Shown: positions 23,070 through 33,902, counted from the first letter of the stretch. The stretch is DNA of 64,000 nucleotides from Arachnopeziza araneosa (GCA_003988855.1 QYAI01000082.1:166001-230000), one strand, 5' to 3'. Numbers and translations are program-made. The notes: a model not told the origin generated them from the sequence alone.

Positions 23070-24384
23070 ATGTCACCGATGATAGAAGACGATTTGATAC
23101 CAAGTTCACAGGATGGTTTCCCCATCATACAAAATGGTCACCGAGATATGATCTCCGCCGCCGCTTTCAACAGCTACGGAACCCGTTTCGCCTCCAGCTC
23201 GGTGGATGGAAAGATAAAAGTGTATAATCGACACAAAGATGGGACTTGGAATTTATGCGATACCTGGGGTGCTCACAATTCTGAAATCCTCCAGGTGACT
23301 CCTCAGAGATCAATTGGATCTATTATAGACAAAATTAACCGCTATCCAGCTCCAATGGCTTCCCCCAACCCTCCACCCAAATCTACTAGCCTCCATCTCC
23401 ACCGATGGCAGATTTAGACTCTGGGTCGAAGACCCAACCATTGCCCCTCTGCAAGGTCGCCGCTTCAATCCCAAATCGAACCGTCCAGTATACGAACTGC
23501 GGTCTACATCTCGTTCCCCATTCACCTCCTTCTCCATTCGCTACAATCCCTCAAGCCGACACTCCTACCTCGCGCTCATCACCCGCTCTGGCGTACTCAT
23601 CCTGTATGAGAATGATGAACCGGAAAATCTTGAGAACTGGCAGGAGTTGGACCGAGTGAACGTATGTGATAAGCCTTTACGAGGAGAAGAAACCTCCTTC
23701 CGCGTTTGTTTTGATCCGAACATCGAGCCCACATTCGCAGCCGTAGCCCAAGGCGTTCCGAGAGATGCGCTCGGCGTCATAGTCGCAAATATCAACCGCG
23801 TCTCTATCTGGCGCACGAAGGAGATTAGCCACCATGTGAGTCTAGGCAACTCCAGCACAAGGGAGCTCTACCTCGCTGCTGAATGCAAAGGACATAGAGG
23901 GCTTGTTTATGATGTAGCATGGGCACCGGGAAATATGCGAGGGTATGATATCGTTGCTACGGCATGTAAAGATGGGTTTGTGAGGGTGTTTCAGGTTGCT
24001 ACCCCCACGGCACGATCATCACGAAATAGTAGGGAGATCGCCAAAACACCGGAGAGAATCCCCGTCCCGCAGAGAACAGGAGAGAATGGGAATGGAAATA
24101 CGACACGGAACTCGCCAAGTGGGATTGGAGCTGGGTTGGCAAATGCAAGACCCCCGCGTCTGCTTAATGAGAGAGAGGGTGAAGTAACACATGTTGCAAA
24201 AGAGGTGGCAAAATTAGCGGTTGATGGCGGGAGGACGCCCGTTTGGAAGTTGGATTTCGATGAAGAAGGGCAGGTGTTGGGGAGTGTGGGAGATGACGGG
24301 AAGTTGATGCTTTGGAGGAGGGAACCGAGTGGTGCTTGGAATAGGAGTTCTGAGTTAGCTATGTTGAAGAGTGCTTTCACATAG
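23070..24384 (+). CDS. SEH1: Nucleoporin Seh1, WD40 propeller (Nup84 and SEA complexes)
   Basis: Two exons (23070-23294 and 23350-24384) give 419 residues. The N-terminus reads like Seh1/Sec13 propellers: HRDMISAAAFNSYGTRFASSS, then DGKIKVYNR. Other blades are visible at LLASISTDGRFRLW, GHRGLVYDVAWAP...DIVATACKDGFVRVFQV and the last blade VWKLDFDEEGQVLGSVGDDGKLMLWR. Seh1 is a shared subunit of the Nup84 (Y) nuclear-pore subcomplex and the SEA/GATOR2 complex that acts on TORC1 signalling at the vacuole. A basic Ser/Asn-rich insert (residues about 305-360) lies before the last blade, making the protein longer than yeast Seh1 (349). The intron joins LQ|LQW in phase 0. The gene converges on the RBR ligase, with only 259 bp between stops. 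Confidence 0.88.
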
Positions 24385-24643
24385 ATTTGGGGCTGTAATT
24401 CCTTTTGAGATCCAACTATGGAGTGGCGTTTTGGGCAGGCAGGCAGGCATCAGGATTGGTTAAGATAGAGGGATTGGCACGGTTTAGGACTGTAGGATAT
24501 TGATTGAGAAGAAAGTGTTAAGAATCATGGACAGATTATGCATTATCCCTACTATCTTAAGTGGCATTTACCTTGCGCCGACGCTAGACCACGACGTGCC
24601 TTGCGTTTCCCATTGCAGAACCAATTTCAAGTGCATCATAAAC

Positions 24644-26671
24644 TCATTCAACAATAGACTCCACAACTGTATCAAGCAATTGTTCCCACTCTGGCATTTT
24701 CCACTGCCACCATTTAGTTTCCCAAAAATTTGCCTCCCTATCCTGCTTCCACTTCTCTTCCAATACCTTCCTGATTTTCTCATCTCCACCTACGCCGGTT
24801 CCTTCCTTTTCTAACCACTGTCTCTCTGCTTCTTCTTTAGCCTTCTTGACAACGACGTCATCGTCCTCACATCTGTAGAGATCGCATTTCGAGCACTCGG
24901 TACAACCCCGTCCACCATTTGGGCGAAAGTGCTCACAGAAATGACGATAGCCTTCTCCATTTCCAATATCTTTTCGACAGACATAGCACATTTGATAACC
25001 GCAAACACAAGTTAGTTTGTTGCAGCCTGAAGACTTGACAAAAGATGTATTGCAGCGAGGACAGGTACGTTTGATTGCTAGTGACATGGCGAGTTCGACT
25101 TGGGTTCGGAGAGCGAGGAGAGAAGATTCATGGCAGATGTGAATGTCGGACCATGCTTTCGAGCACGATATACATGAAGGACGCGCACAGGAGGAATTCT
25201 GGCAGATAAATTTGAGACCGAGACGTTTTCGACGGAGGCGAGTTACTGAAGTATTGAAATTTTCAATAGCATAGTCGCCAAAGCTTTGTCGAGAGCATAG
25301 GAGGAAAATGAATGAAAGTAACAAAAACACCGGTAGAAGAAAGGGTATCATGCCAACGCCTAAAATCAGAATAATGATGGAATAAAGAGAAAATGGTCCC
25401 GTTCGTTTAAACCGCCAAGAACGTTGCGAGTCGGGCAGATAGAGCTCGTCCACTTCTGCATAACTGCAAAATGGACAGCGTATTAATGGTAGCTTGGTTT
25501 TCAGCAAATTGTCTTCGGCGAGGCGTTCATCTAGCTTTCGCAGTACTGCCCGGCCATCTTTTTCCTCGATGAATGCTCTGTGAACAAGATTTTGCGGAAC
25601 GCAGCCCTGGCAATCGTCAGACATAGCAGCGACGCAACGAAGCGTTCCAGTGTCAAGATCAATATTCCGTTGCCAACCTTGCCCAAACACAGCCTCATTG
25701 ACGGCATGGCGTACGCATTGGAAGCAAATAAAGTGGCCTCCACCGTCACACGCTGATAATTGTTCAAAAGTTGTCGCAGTAAAACAGCATTCGCAATCGT
25801 GTAAAGCCTCGTTTTCTTCGGCTTCAGCACTATTAAGCTCTAAAGCTAGTGCTCGATCCTTCTCTTCTTGTTTACTACGCGCTCGTTGTTGTATGGGTAC
25901 TATCAGAGACTCGAATAGTTCCTTGTCCAGTTCCGCACAGCCAGTTGATTGCAACGTAGGGTCAATTGATCCATGACCAGAAGATATCCACATTACCAAA
26001 GGATGGTGTTCAGCTTCCAGTGAGGATATAGGCTTCCTTCGCATGAACAGCGAGGATATAGAGAATCGCCAAGATTTTGAGGATAGGCCGACGAGAGTAG
26101 GTCGCGCTAATGTGTAGGAATGATTATGTTCCGCCAGAACCGCGTTGATCGTAGAACGGGAGAGGCCTTTGAATTCTTGATAGGTTATGACCTTGACTGC
26201 CTTTTTATAAGCCGCACTTCTAAACTCCTCTTCTGGCGGAACAACTCCTAGAGAATCTAGCTCCTTGTCTTGCTCTCCCTTCGGAGCTTCTTTGACCACA
26301 ACTCTGTATCGATTTCTGACCCATGTCATCTTGTTTTTCAGCAGAGTCTCTGTCACAACTGCTAGTCTGGACTCTTCGTCAAAGGTCGATAGCATCTCCC
26401 TGAATACCTCGATCTGGACATCTGGAAATATTGCCGCCAAAGCCGTGAGGCTGTTGTTGAACTCGCGCAGATCGGGATCTTCGGATTCGATGGGAAGTAA
26501 ATCGGATTGTTCGCGAATTTTTGGATTATACTCGGCGTCTGTTGAAGGGCTTGGTTCTGATGAATTCTGCCCTGAACTATTCGTCGACGCTGGCCTCTGC
26601 GGTGATGAACGACTCAGCCTTCGTGGGGAGTTACGGCTTGATGTTTTGAGTAGCCCAGAGAGTACCATCAT
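24644..26671 (-). CDS. RING-IBR-RING (RBR) E3 ubiquitin ligase, RNF216/Triad3-like
   Basis: A single exon of 675 residues, starting at the first of two ATGs. RING1 lies near residues 288-320 (CECC...CDGGGHFICFQC), the IBR near 480-520 (CARPSCISC) and RING2 near 534-572 (CPRCNTSFVKSSGC then CNKLTC and CYVCRKDI). The probable catalytic cysteine is the one closing CNKLTC (about residue 553). After RING2 come HFCEH and CTECSKCDLY, then acidic DDD and a charged helix, an arrangement I know from RNF216 (TRIAD3). RBR ligases pass ubiquitin through a cysteine thioester. Unusual here: a long hydrophobic stretch (about residues 427-460, GPFSLYSIIILILGVGMIP and onward) between RING1 and IBR, likely membrane-embedded. 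The N-terminal 100 residues are Ser/Pro-rich. Function in this fungus unknown. Confidence 0.85.
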   Translation of the reverse strand: MMVLSGLLKTSSRNSPRRLSRSSPQRPASTNSSGQNSSEPSPSTDAEYNPKIREQSDLLPIESEDPDLREFNNSLTALAAIFPDVQIEVFREMLSTFDEESRLAVVTETLLKNKMTWVRNRYRVVVKEAPKGEQDKELDSLGVVPPEEEFRSAAYKKAVKVITYQEFKGLSRSTINAVLAEHNHSYTLARPTLVGLSSKSWRFSISSLFMRRKPISSLEAEHHPLVMWISSGHGSIDPTLQSTGCAELDKELFESLIVPIQQRARSKQEEKDRALALELNSAEAEENEALHDCECCFTATTFEQLSACDGGGHFICFQCVRHAVNEAVFGQGWQRNIDLDTGTLRCVAAMSDDCQGCVPQNLVHRAFIEEKDGRAVLRKLDERLAEDNLLKTKLPLIRCPFCSYAEVDELYLPDSQRSWRFKRTGPFSLYSIIILILGVGMIPFLLPVFLLLSFIFLLCSRQSFGDYAIENFNTSVTRLRRKRLGLKFICQNSSCARPSCISCSKAWSDIHICHESSLLALRTQVELAMSLAIKRTCPRCNTSFVKSSGCNKLTCVCGYQMCYVCRKDIGNGEGYRHFCEHFRPNGGRGCTECSKCDLYRCEDDDVVVKKAKEEAERQWLEKEGTGVGGDEKIRKVLEEKWKQDREANFWETKWWQWKMPEWEQLLDTVVESIVE

Positions 26672-27973
26672 TTTGGTAGGCTGGATTGGGATCGAACATC
26701 ACATATTTAGCTGGGGGTTGAAGACGATAATAGTCAATCTATCCAGTAACCTGTGATTGTGCCCCAGAAGTTTGATTAAGATGTTGTCTTGAGCATGACG
26801 GTGGTCTGTCGGCGTTCAGGTGAAATAACTCCGAGACCTCGTCTAACCGAGACCCGCCCAGCTCGCTCGCTAAACGTGTATTAACTGAGAAAGTGATGTT
26901 GATTTTCCAGGAGAGCATTGCACGAGAATTCCCTTATAAACACACTCCCCCAGCTGCTCCTTCCCTCCCTGTGTCCACAAAGTGGGTCTATTCAACTTCT
27001 TACAAAATATGTAAATAGACTTGAAAAAGGCTGGAAACAACAAAATCTATCCAGAAAAGGCTCTGAATCTCCAATCCCACCCAAGCTTTTCTTCAGGCTT
27101 GGCATCTACTTGAGTTGGTTTGATTTGATGGCTGCATTTCGAAGGACAGCAGCTTTACATCCTATCCTGAAGTCGAGATTAAAAACATCCATTATAGTGT
27201 AAATCTCTGTTAAACTTCTAACCATCTATCTAATGCACGTCCAGCCAGCAAGTATATAAAAGGTAATATTTGAATTCGAAAGAGAAGTGCTTGTTATGAT
27301 AGTACCGTTCATTTCCGCGTATGTAAATATATCGCACTTTGTGCTCGCAATTAGGTAACTACTTCAAAGGGGACCTGTTTTGAGAAAGCGATAAAGAGTA
27401 GTCGAAAAGTGATAACAAGTACAAGAGGCATAAAACAATGTTGAAAAAAGTAAAAGATTATGAAGGAAGAGTACAAGAGTGCTAAGATCTACCAGGTTTT
27501 TCTTTCTCGGTTGTGCTTCGCAAAATGGACATCTTCAAATCAGGCGTACCTCGAAATCTAGTTTACAAAGTGCCATAAAACAAGGAAGGTATTACTTCAA
27601 GGAGGATATTACTTTAGAAGGGTATCTATCCCCTTAGGGAAAATAACTCGATGAAGAGGGCATATTTTATGAGTGCGAAGCAGAACAACGAACAGAGAGA
27701 AATTGTTTAATTTTCTAATCTCGTATACATTTCTATTCTTGATCATCATGTACAACAAATAACAAGATAGATATGTAGAAGATAAATTGACATAACAGTC
27801 ATGCTTAGAACTTTCATCAATTCCATCAAACCACACACGCTAGAACGTGTGTTTTGGGTATTACCTCGATCTATCCGCTTCAATCATACTCCATCTGAGT
27901 AGCTAGGTTCATACGACGACATAAAATACAACCCATCTAACTCAATCTCCCTTTCATTCCAATGAATGGTATT
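26672..27973. other. Intergenic: RBR promoter and permease 3' region
   Basis: 1.3 kb upstream of the RBR gene and downstream of the permease. Frames at 26918-27202 and 27609-27836 are short and featureless. The stretch 27200-27960 is AT-rich. No RNA gene or repeat recognised. Confidence 0.45.
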
Positions 27974-30180
27974 TTACTCTTCAATGTCAATATTCTTCGC
28001 CTCCTTCGACTCTTCCACCACAGTCCCACTGCCAGCATCATGAGTTGCATTGCCCAAACTATCTCCATTCAAACCATTCTCAGCTTTATATTCAGCAACG
28101 GGATCCTCGGGATTCTCTCTAACATCCTCATCTCCAATCAAACTAGCTACTTCCTGACCCTCGTTCTCATCTGGGAGGATGAGGTTGAGGATAACTGCAA
28201 TGAAAGCAGTCATAGCAAAGCCTGTTTCGAGTACGAGAACGATAGCATCATAAAATCCAGCTAGAGATTTGTTATTCCCTTTATAGGTGAACACGTACTG
28301 GGCCAACGTTAGTAATGGTTAAGGGTATGATGAGAGTGGGGACGTACCGAAAACCAGTTTGGGACTAAAATGGCGCCAACTCCAATGGCCATAGCGGCTG
28401 TAAGGATGAATCTCGTACGGCGAGTGAAAGGGACCGTGGCAATGATGCGGAGACCAGAAACTGCAACACTGGCGAATAGAAAGGTAGTCATACCTCCGAG
28501 GATGGGAGATGGGATTGAGACGAGGGCGGCGGCGAATTTGGAAAAGATACCCATCTGAGAGAGGGAGAAGGTTAGTACTGTGTAGAATTGACCCTAGATG
28601 CAATAGAAACTTACGACGAGGAGGAAGAAACAGCATGAATAACCTGCTTTGCGATTTGCACAACGAGTCAGGGCAATGACACCGTTGTTTTGGGCGAATG
28701 TTGACATGGGCTTTAACGTCAGTTTTATTACTAAATTAGAAGGAGAAGGTACTTACAGTAATAGTGCAGAGACCAGCGAGCATTCCGTTCAACCCATCTG
28801 CTAAGATACCGCCTTGAATTCTAGAGTCTAAAAAGTGTTAGCTTTTACCTTGGCGAGGTTTTCTCAAGAAAACTCACCAAAAAGTTTTCCTTCGACTTGC
28901 AAACGTGACACATCACAAGTGGCAGTAATATCACCTATCGCTTCCATCATAAGAATAAGATAAACCGCCAATAACGGTAATATAAGTGGCCCGTAAACAC
29001 TCAGCGGGAAGGTGTGAACCCATATGAAAGATGCAGCAGGAGCAGCGGTGATGCCGGAACTGTCAAAGTAACCTGTAGCAGCACCGATTATACAGCCGAC
29101 CAACAATCCGACAACAACTGATAAACTCTTCATGATTGGAGAACCAAAGCGTTCACTGAGTATAATTGTGATGAAAACACTGAATCCAAGACCGATGAAC
29201 TCAGCAGAACCCCAGGCTAGAGCGTGTGGCGAATTGTTGGATGGGCACAGCATGTAATCTCCTGTTGTAGGACGCCCATAACAGCTCCCGGCTCCACCAG
29301 CCCAATCCTGAAATCCAGATTGGATGAGAGAAACACCGATGAGTGTGACGGTTGGGCCGGTAACGATGGGAGGGAAGAGCTTCTTCAACAGAGCGGGAGT
29401 CATGAATGACAAACCGATCTCAAGTAGAGAGCAGAGGGAAGCTGTGCCGAGAATAGCACCATAGCCTTTTGGGCAGGCTAACTTTGTACCATCTGCCGCA
29501 ACTTCGCAGATGCCATTGGTGTACATCTGAGCGAGTGCTTTGGTAGCAATTGGGATGATCGAGAATGAGGTTCCCACAACCGAAATCAGCCCGGTGCCGA
29601 TGAAGTAGGGTGTCTTGATGACATGGAATCGCGTGATCTGGATTGAGGAAAGAATGCCGCAGACAATCAGAGATGTGGATACCAGGTACTGGGTTATTTC
29701 TTGGCTGAATCCAGCAGATGAGGCGATAATGATTGGTGGAGTTATGATACCAGCAAGCATAGACAACGCTGAGAGTATTAGCTACGTTTATATGCTTTAA
29801 TACTGCTAGCTAGATAGCTAAAAACTTGAAGAGGGTGAAGCCGAGCGTTCCGGTGCAGGAGACAACTTACAGTGCTGAAATCCAAGCAAGAGAGCTAGAA
29901 CAACCGGCATACGATCATTCAAACCGAAGAAGGGAGCTCGCTGAGTGGACTTTTTCATAAATGGCAAGTTTGGCTTAAAAAGGAATCCTGATATGGTTAG
30001 CGATGGTGAATACTACTTGACAATTAGCATACCATAGTCGTATGAACCGATAATTCCTTCTTTCGTAGTGAAAGCTTTCCCAATATGTTGTAATTGCTCC
30101 TTGAAGGTTCGTTCGGGAGCATAATCAGCGCCAATTTGGTCAGGACCATCCTGCGGTCCATGATCTTCCGGGGCACCCAT
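27974..30180 (-). CDS. Xanthine/uric acid permease, NAT/NCS2 family (UapA/UapC type)
   Basis: Seven exons (30180-30033, 29987-29871, 29768-28878, 28827-28757, 28710-28615, 28554-28348, 28297-27974) join into 617 residues. The NAT signature QNNGVIALTRCANR is present, as are the QH motif at the first membrane helix (GFQHSLSMLAG) and MMEAIGDITATCDVSRL, which holds the substrate-binding glutamate of UapA. The N-terminal cytosolic motif YDYGFLFKPNLPF and SSIQITRFHVIKTPYFIGTG closely follow UapA/UapC as I remember them. The protein should have 14 membrane segments and a C-terminal acidic tail (ending NIDIEE). It is a proton symporter for xanthine and urate at the plasma membrane, supplying nitrogen. 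UapA itself is 574 residues; the extra length is mainly in the tail. Control by AreA and UaY is suggested by elements upstream. Confidence 0.94.
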
Positions 30181-30393
30181 TTTGCAGATAAGACACGCTG
30201 CTCTCTTTTCCAAAAAGATGACAGAATCTTCTCTGTGGTATGCAAGGTGAGGATTCAAGGTACACTTTTGAGGGTTGGGTGGAACCTGTAAGCGGAGAGA
30301 AAAGAGCTGTTCAAGACAGGGCGACAGCATTTCTGGCTCTCAGGGAGCTCTCCCAAAGATATAGCTACCCATCCCCACTCTGCGGAGAAAATC

Positions 30394-30584
30394 CGATAAA
30401 TCAAAAGATAGATCATCCGCTAGGAAGAAAGTGAGGGTATCTCGCCGGCCGCAGTCATTCGCTGATCGGGAAGCCACTGACGCGGCTGGGACCGACCAAT
30501 GCAGTGATGAGTGTGGGGTATGATAGGGGCGCTGGTGGCGCCTCAGTGCCAATATCACTCGATAGCATGAGTGAATCTCTATCG
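30394..30584. promoter_or_regulatory. UaY-like element and GATA cluster upstream of the purine permease
   Basis: Within 215-405 bp upstream of the permease ATG are CGATAA (30394-30399) and AGATAG (30406-30411), both HGATAR sites for AreA-type GATA factors, only 12 bp apart. A CGG-N6-CCG palindrome (30483-30494, right side CCGA) matches the zinc-cluster half-site layout described for the purine regulator UaY (TCGG-N6-CCGA), with one mismatch in the left flank. Two more GATA cores are at 30560-30565 and, on the other strand, 30579-30584. Function is inferred from motif identity and the adjacent target gene. Confidence 0.5.
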
Positions 30585-30936
30585 CCGGCGTCTGAGACGT
30601 CAAATTGGAGACCCAAACCTTATCTTCGCCGCGGACGGCAGATGTGGACATGGCCTGCATGTCAAGCCGCCGCCAGCCCTGCTGCGACCACTCGAAACAT
30701 CGCAAACAGCACCTCCACATGGGGACACTGATCACGAGCAGGGAGGCCTTCGATCTGCTAGGACATGGCTCTGACGTCGGTGTCACCAACCGCTCGGCGA
30801 GTGGGAGCGGAGGGCCAGACACTTGGGTGGTGGGGACACAGGCGTCGCTGATTGATATCCGCTACGGTTAACGATAGGGATCGAGGAGGAAGATACATGA
30901 CTAGCCTATAGTAAAAACGGGTCAAGCTTTAAGCTT

Positions 30937-30952
30937 TCTCTCTCTCTCTCTC
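30937..30952. repeat. (TC)n microsatellite
   Basis: Eight uninterrupted TC units in the permease-kinase intergenic region. Confidence 0.85.
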
Positions 30953-31324
30953 CATACAGCGTATTTTGTCTTATCATCTAGATCCAGCCCTGCCAATCAG
31001 GCCAAGATCACACTACAGATGTTGTCAGCCCCTCCACGCACACTCACTGATCGTCCTGCTGAGCTACTCGACAAGGGCGATTAGAGTTTGGCGTCGATCA
31101 ATGCAGAGAGATCACTCGGGGAGAAGCAACCATATCATAGCTGGAGATCGTCTAGAAATAGCACATAATGTGTGGCACGTCAGGAGAATCAAGGAACCAG
31201 ATAAGCCCTCAAAGAGCTTCAAAGCCTCATATGAATCCTAATATACAACCTTCATATTTATCAGGGAAGCGAAAATTACCACCCATCAATAGCAACGCTT
31301 CACCTCCCCCCAAAACGCCTGGAA

Positions 31325-33493
31325 TCAAGCCACCAAATTTTCAACAAGTTTGTCGTTATGCATATCGATATTCATACTCATATTCGTCTCCGTCGTCAGC
31401 TCATCACCAAGATCACTTTCTGGACGCGGTAATTCAAATGCCGTGCCTACACCTGCTAATTCATGAGCCGCTGCTGTGGTTCGTGGCGACGCTGCTACTG
31501 TTTGCTGTGGATTCTGTTCCTGCTCGTTTTTCGAAGGCAGTTCTAGAGCCTCGTTGGCTGTCGGTGTGTGTGGTTGATTAGACTCCATGTAATCAGATTC
31601 CGAGTTGGAGGATGGGAGGGGAATTTCCCATGGAACGAGATCCCGAACTCGAGGTGGTGAACGACCTCGCCTGGGGAAGTAATCTTCTTCGTCTTCTTCA
31701 GAAGTATCTGTGACTGCGTAGTCATACACGTTCGGAACTCCTGGATCTGTCATTTCTGGAGAATGGAGACCGAACGGTGTAAATTTATGGAATGGTACTC
31801 TTTCTTCGTAGCATGCTTCATGGACCACTATTGGGATGTGAACTTGTGGAGCCACGTAGATCTCTTCGATCTCTGGGAACAAAATCGACAAGGCTGATGC
31901 CTGGGATCGCTGACTAGGATCATGATGCAAACAACGTTCGCATAGATCTCGGTAATAGGCTGGGATTTCCACTGAGAAAGTATTCAAGTTGAAAGGACGG
32001 TGGTTTTCTGGCTCATCCTCTTGCGTCGCCAGAGCATATAATACCATGCCTAATTGGAACAAGTCTGACTTGACACCAATATACATGGAGATGCGCTGAT
32101 TACTCGCTATCAGCTCTGCGACTTCCGGAGGCTCCCAACCGACTGGACAACCTCTTCGATTGATATCAATGATCTTAGCATTGTCGTGCTCATCGATAAC
32201 TATATTCGAGAGCGTGAAGTCACCTTGTACAAAGCCGGCCTCATGAATTTCGGCGAGTCCTTGGACAATTTGCTTGGCCCATCGTTCACGACGTTTCCAC
32301 GGAATCCTACCCTCTCCATCGTAGATAACATCAATTAAAGCGCCTTGCTCAGCAAAACTGATGAGCAGACCTTTCACGTATTCTCCTCTGTTGTCGAGGA
32401 CCACACCTCCGAATTGAATGACACTGTGAGAACCAACGAGTCTATGCAACGCATTTATCTCGTACAGGAACTCATCCACAGTATCAGGACCCGGAATCTC
32501 TTTCTTAATAAACACTTGGCCATCAATCTTGACCTTGTAAACAAAACCTGAAAGATGAGAATCAAAAACTAGTTCCTGCTCCCGAACTCTTCGACAGTCA
32601 AGATGATTGATGGATGTTACTGGTGGATATGAGATGATCTCTGATAGATCTTCAACCACGTGAACATGAAGCCTCTCATTCTCCGTCTGAAGTTTCAGAT
32701 TGGTGACGGTGTCGTAAAATTGAATGTCCGGCAGGGACTCACGAATAGCCTCGTATATCCTCGCGCTCTTGTCCCGTTGGAACCTGGTGCGCAGTAGCTC
32801 TTCTTCTAATGATCCTTGTAGTCGGCCTTCGGCCGCTTCTCTATAATCCAGCGAGATCGTGACCCTTCTCCAATGAGTCGGTGTTTCTGCATAAGTGACA
32901 AAGAACTTCTCTCGTTTCGACTTATCTCGAAAGTGCATACTCAGGTTGAGGATCCACTTCTTCTCTAACTCTTCTAATATCATCTCATCAAAAGCAGCCG
33001 TCGATATCGATTGGGTGTCAACATGGGACGGCTCCTTCTCGACCTCGACAAACTCCTTCGATGAGTCTTGTGTATCGCCTGCATTTGAACCCCCCAGTAC
33101 CGAGTCAATGGTGGCACTTGTATCCAAGAACTCGGGCGCGCTCAACCTAGGCCCATTCACAATAGCAGCCGACGAGCTCCGACATGACGGACCCCGACGC
33201 CTATCCACTGATACGGTCCGCCGTTCAACAGAGTGCAGCTTCGCAGGTTCGAGCTTATCTCGTAGCTCCGACTGCTGTCTCTTAAAGGTTCCAGGTCGAG
33301 GGAGTCCCGGGACCACCTTTCTCGATAATCTGCGGGCGATCCCCGGCCGCTGCTGCGTATCATCTGGTTGGGAAGCTGGAGGTGTCGCACAGTTAGGATC
33401 TGGCTTCTCTTCCTTCCCAAATAACCTCTTCCAGATAGACATTCTTTGTTCGGTGGAAGAAGTTCGTGCGTGAGACTTTTCTGTTTGTTCCAT
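31325..33493 (-). CDS. Atypical protein kinase-like protein
   Basis: A 722-residue frame from the ATG at 33493. The N-terminal 110 residues are basic and disordered. A kinase-like domain occupies about residues 310-565. The VAIK lysine is probably in VFIKKE. The catalytic loop reads VQGDFTLSNIVID in place of HRDxKxxN: the HR pair is lost but the Asp and Asn remain. The DFG motif is DIN, and PPE (in GWEPPE) stands in for APE only about ten residues later, so the activation segment is nearly absent. A glycine-rich loop is hardly visible (LSGFVYKVK). The C-terminus is acidic and Ser/Pro/Thr-rich. Retention of Lys, catalytic Asp, Asn and metal-binding Asp means activity is possible; it may equally be a pseudokinase. 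Similar fungal-specific kinases are common in Pezizomycotina; no function is known to me. A 5' exon may be missing from this model. Confidence 0.75.
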   Translation of the reverse strand: MEQTEKSHARTSSTEQRMSIWKRLFGKEEKPDPNCATPPASQPDDTQQRPGIARRLSRKVVPGLPRPGTFKRQQSELRDKLEPAKLHSVERRTVSVDRRRGPSCRSSSAAIVNGPRLSAPEFLDTSATIDSVLGGSNAGDTQDSSKEFVEVEKEPSHVDTQSISTAAFDEMILEELEKKWILNLSMHFRDKSKREKFFVTYAETPTHWRRVTISLDYREAAEGRLQGSLEEELLRTRFQRDKSARIYEAIRESLPDIQFYDTVTNLKLQTENERLHVHVVEDLSEIISYPPVTSINHLDCRRVREQELVFDSHLSGFVYKVKIDGQVFIKKEIPGPDTVDEFLYEINALHRLVGSHSVIQFGGVVLDNRGEYVKGLLISFAEQGALIDVIYDGEGRIPWKRRERWAKQIVQGLAEIHEAGFVQGDFTLSNIVIDEHDNAKIIDINRRGCPVGWEPPEVAELIASNQRISMYIGVKSDLFQLGMVLYALATQEDEPENHRPFNLNTFSVEIPAYYRDLCERCLHHDPSQRSQASALSILFPEIEEIYVAPQVHIPIVVHEACYEERVPFHKFTPFGLHSPEMTDPGVPNVYDYAVTDTSEEDEEDYFPRRGRSPPRVRDLVPWEIPLPSSNSESDYMESNQPHTPTANEALELPSKNEQEQNPQQTVAASPRTTAAAHELAGVGTAFELPRPESDLGDELTTETNMSMNIDMHNDKLVENLVA

Positions 33494-33530
33494 TCTGCTC
33501 GACAGAGTATCCTAGAAGATATCTAGACGG

Positions 33531-33902
33531 TCAGCTACGGTACCTGACGATGATAGTGCATGTCTTCATGTTGAGAGATAGTTGTGAGGTCAAGAGGCGT
33601 GTGAAGGATTGATCTTGCCACTTACTCTGTGCAAACCGGATGTGGTTATACGAGCGCGCGCTGTTCAACAATTTCGGAAGCGGGAAATCAACGTCAATAC
33701 TGCCGCTGGCTCTCATGCAGGCGCGGATTGTGGGGAGAGCAATGGCACTCTCTGCTTCTTGTACGAGCAAATCATTGCCTGCTGAATGGGCATCGAGGAG
33801 GAAGGTCGATATCGAGGCGATCAATTGAATGGTCTCCACGGTCGCAGAAGCAGAATCCGGAGATGGAGGCTGGCAGGCTGGGCCTTTTGATGCACGCAGC
33901 AC
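33531..33902 (-). other. Possible upstream exon of the kinase gene, unresolved
   Basis: A minus frame just upstream of the kinase ATG encodes a coding-looking stretch (VETIQLIASISTFLLDAHSA, then AGNDLLVQEAESAIALPTIR). It has no ATG (it opens at GTG, with an in-frame stop shortly before). A good donor, CAGA|GTAAGT, sits at about 33621-33626, but no acceptor before 33493 keeps phase with the kinase frame. It may be an internal exon of a longer transcript, or chance. Confidence 0.25.

Larger units (their letters stand above)
30181..31324. other. Intergenic: permease promoter and kinase 3' region
   Basis: 1.14 kb. Apart from the GATA and UaY-like elements it contains a short (TC)n tract at 30937-30952. 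Several overlapping frames between 30340 and 30871 are open on both strands because of moderately high GC; none has gene-like features. Confidence 0.45.

Noticed and set aside
30340..30822. Minus frame of 160 codons in the permease promoter
   Set aside because: Overlapping frames are open on both strands, the sequence is compositionally Arg/Ser-rich and it overlies the regulatory elements; no domain seen.
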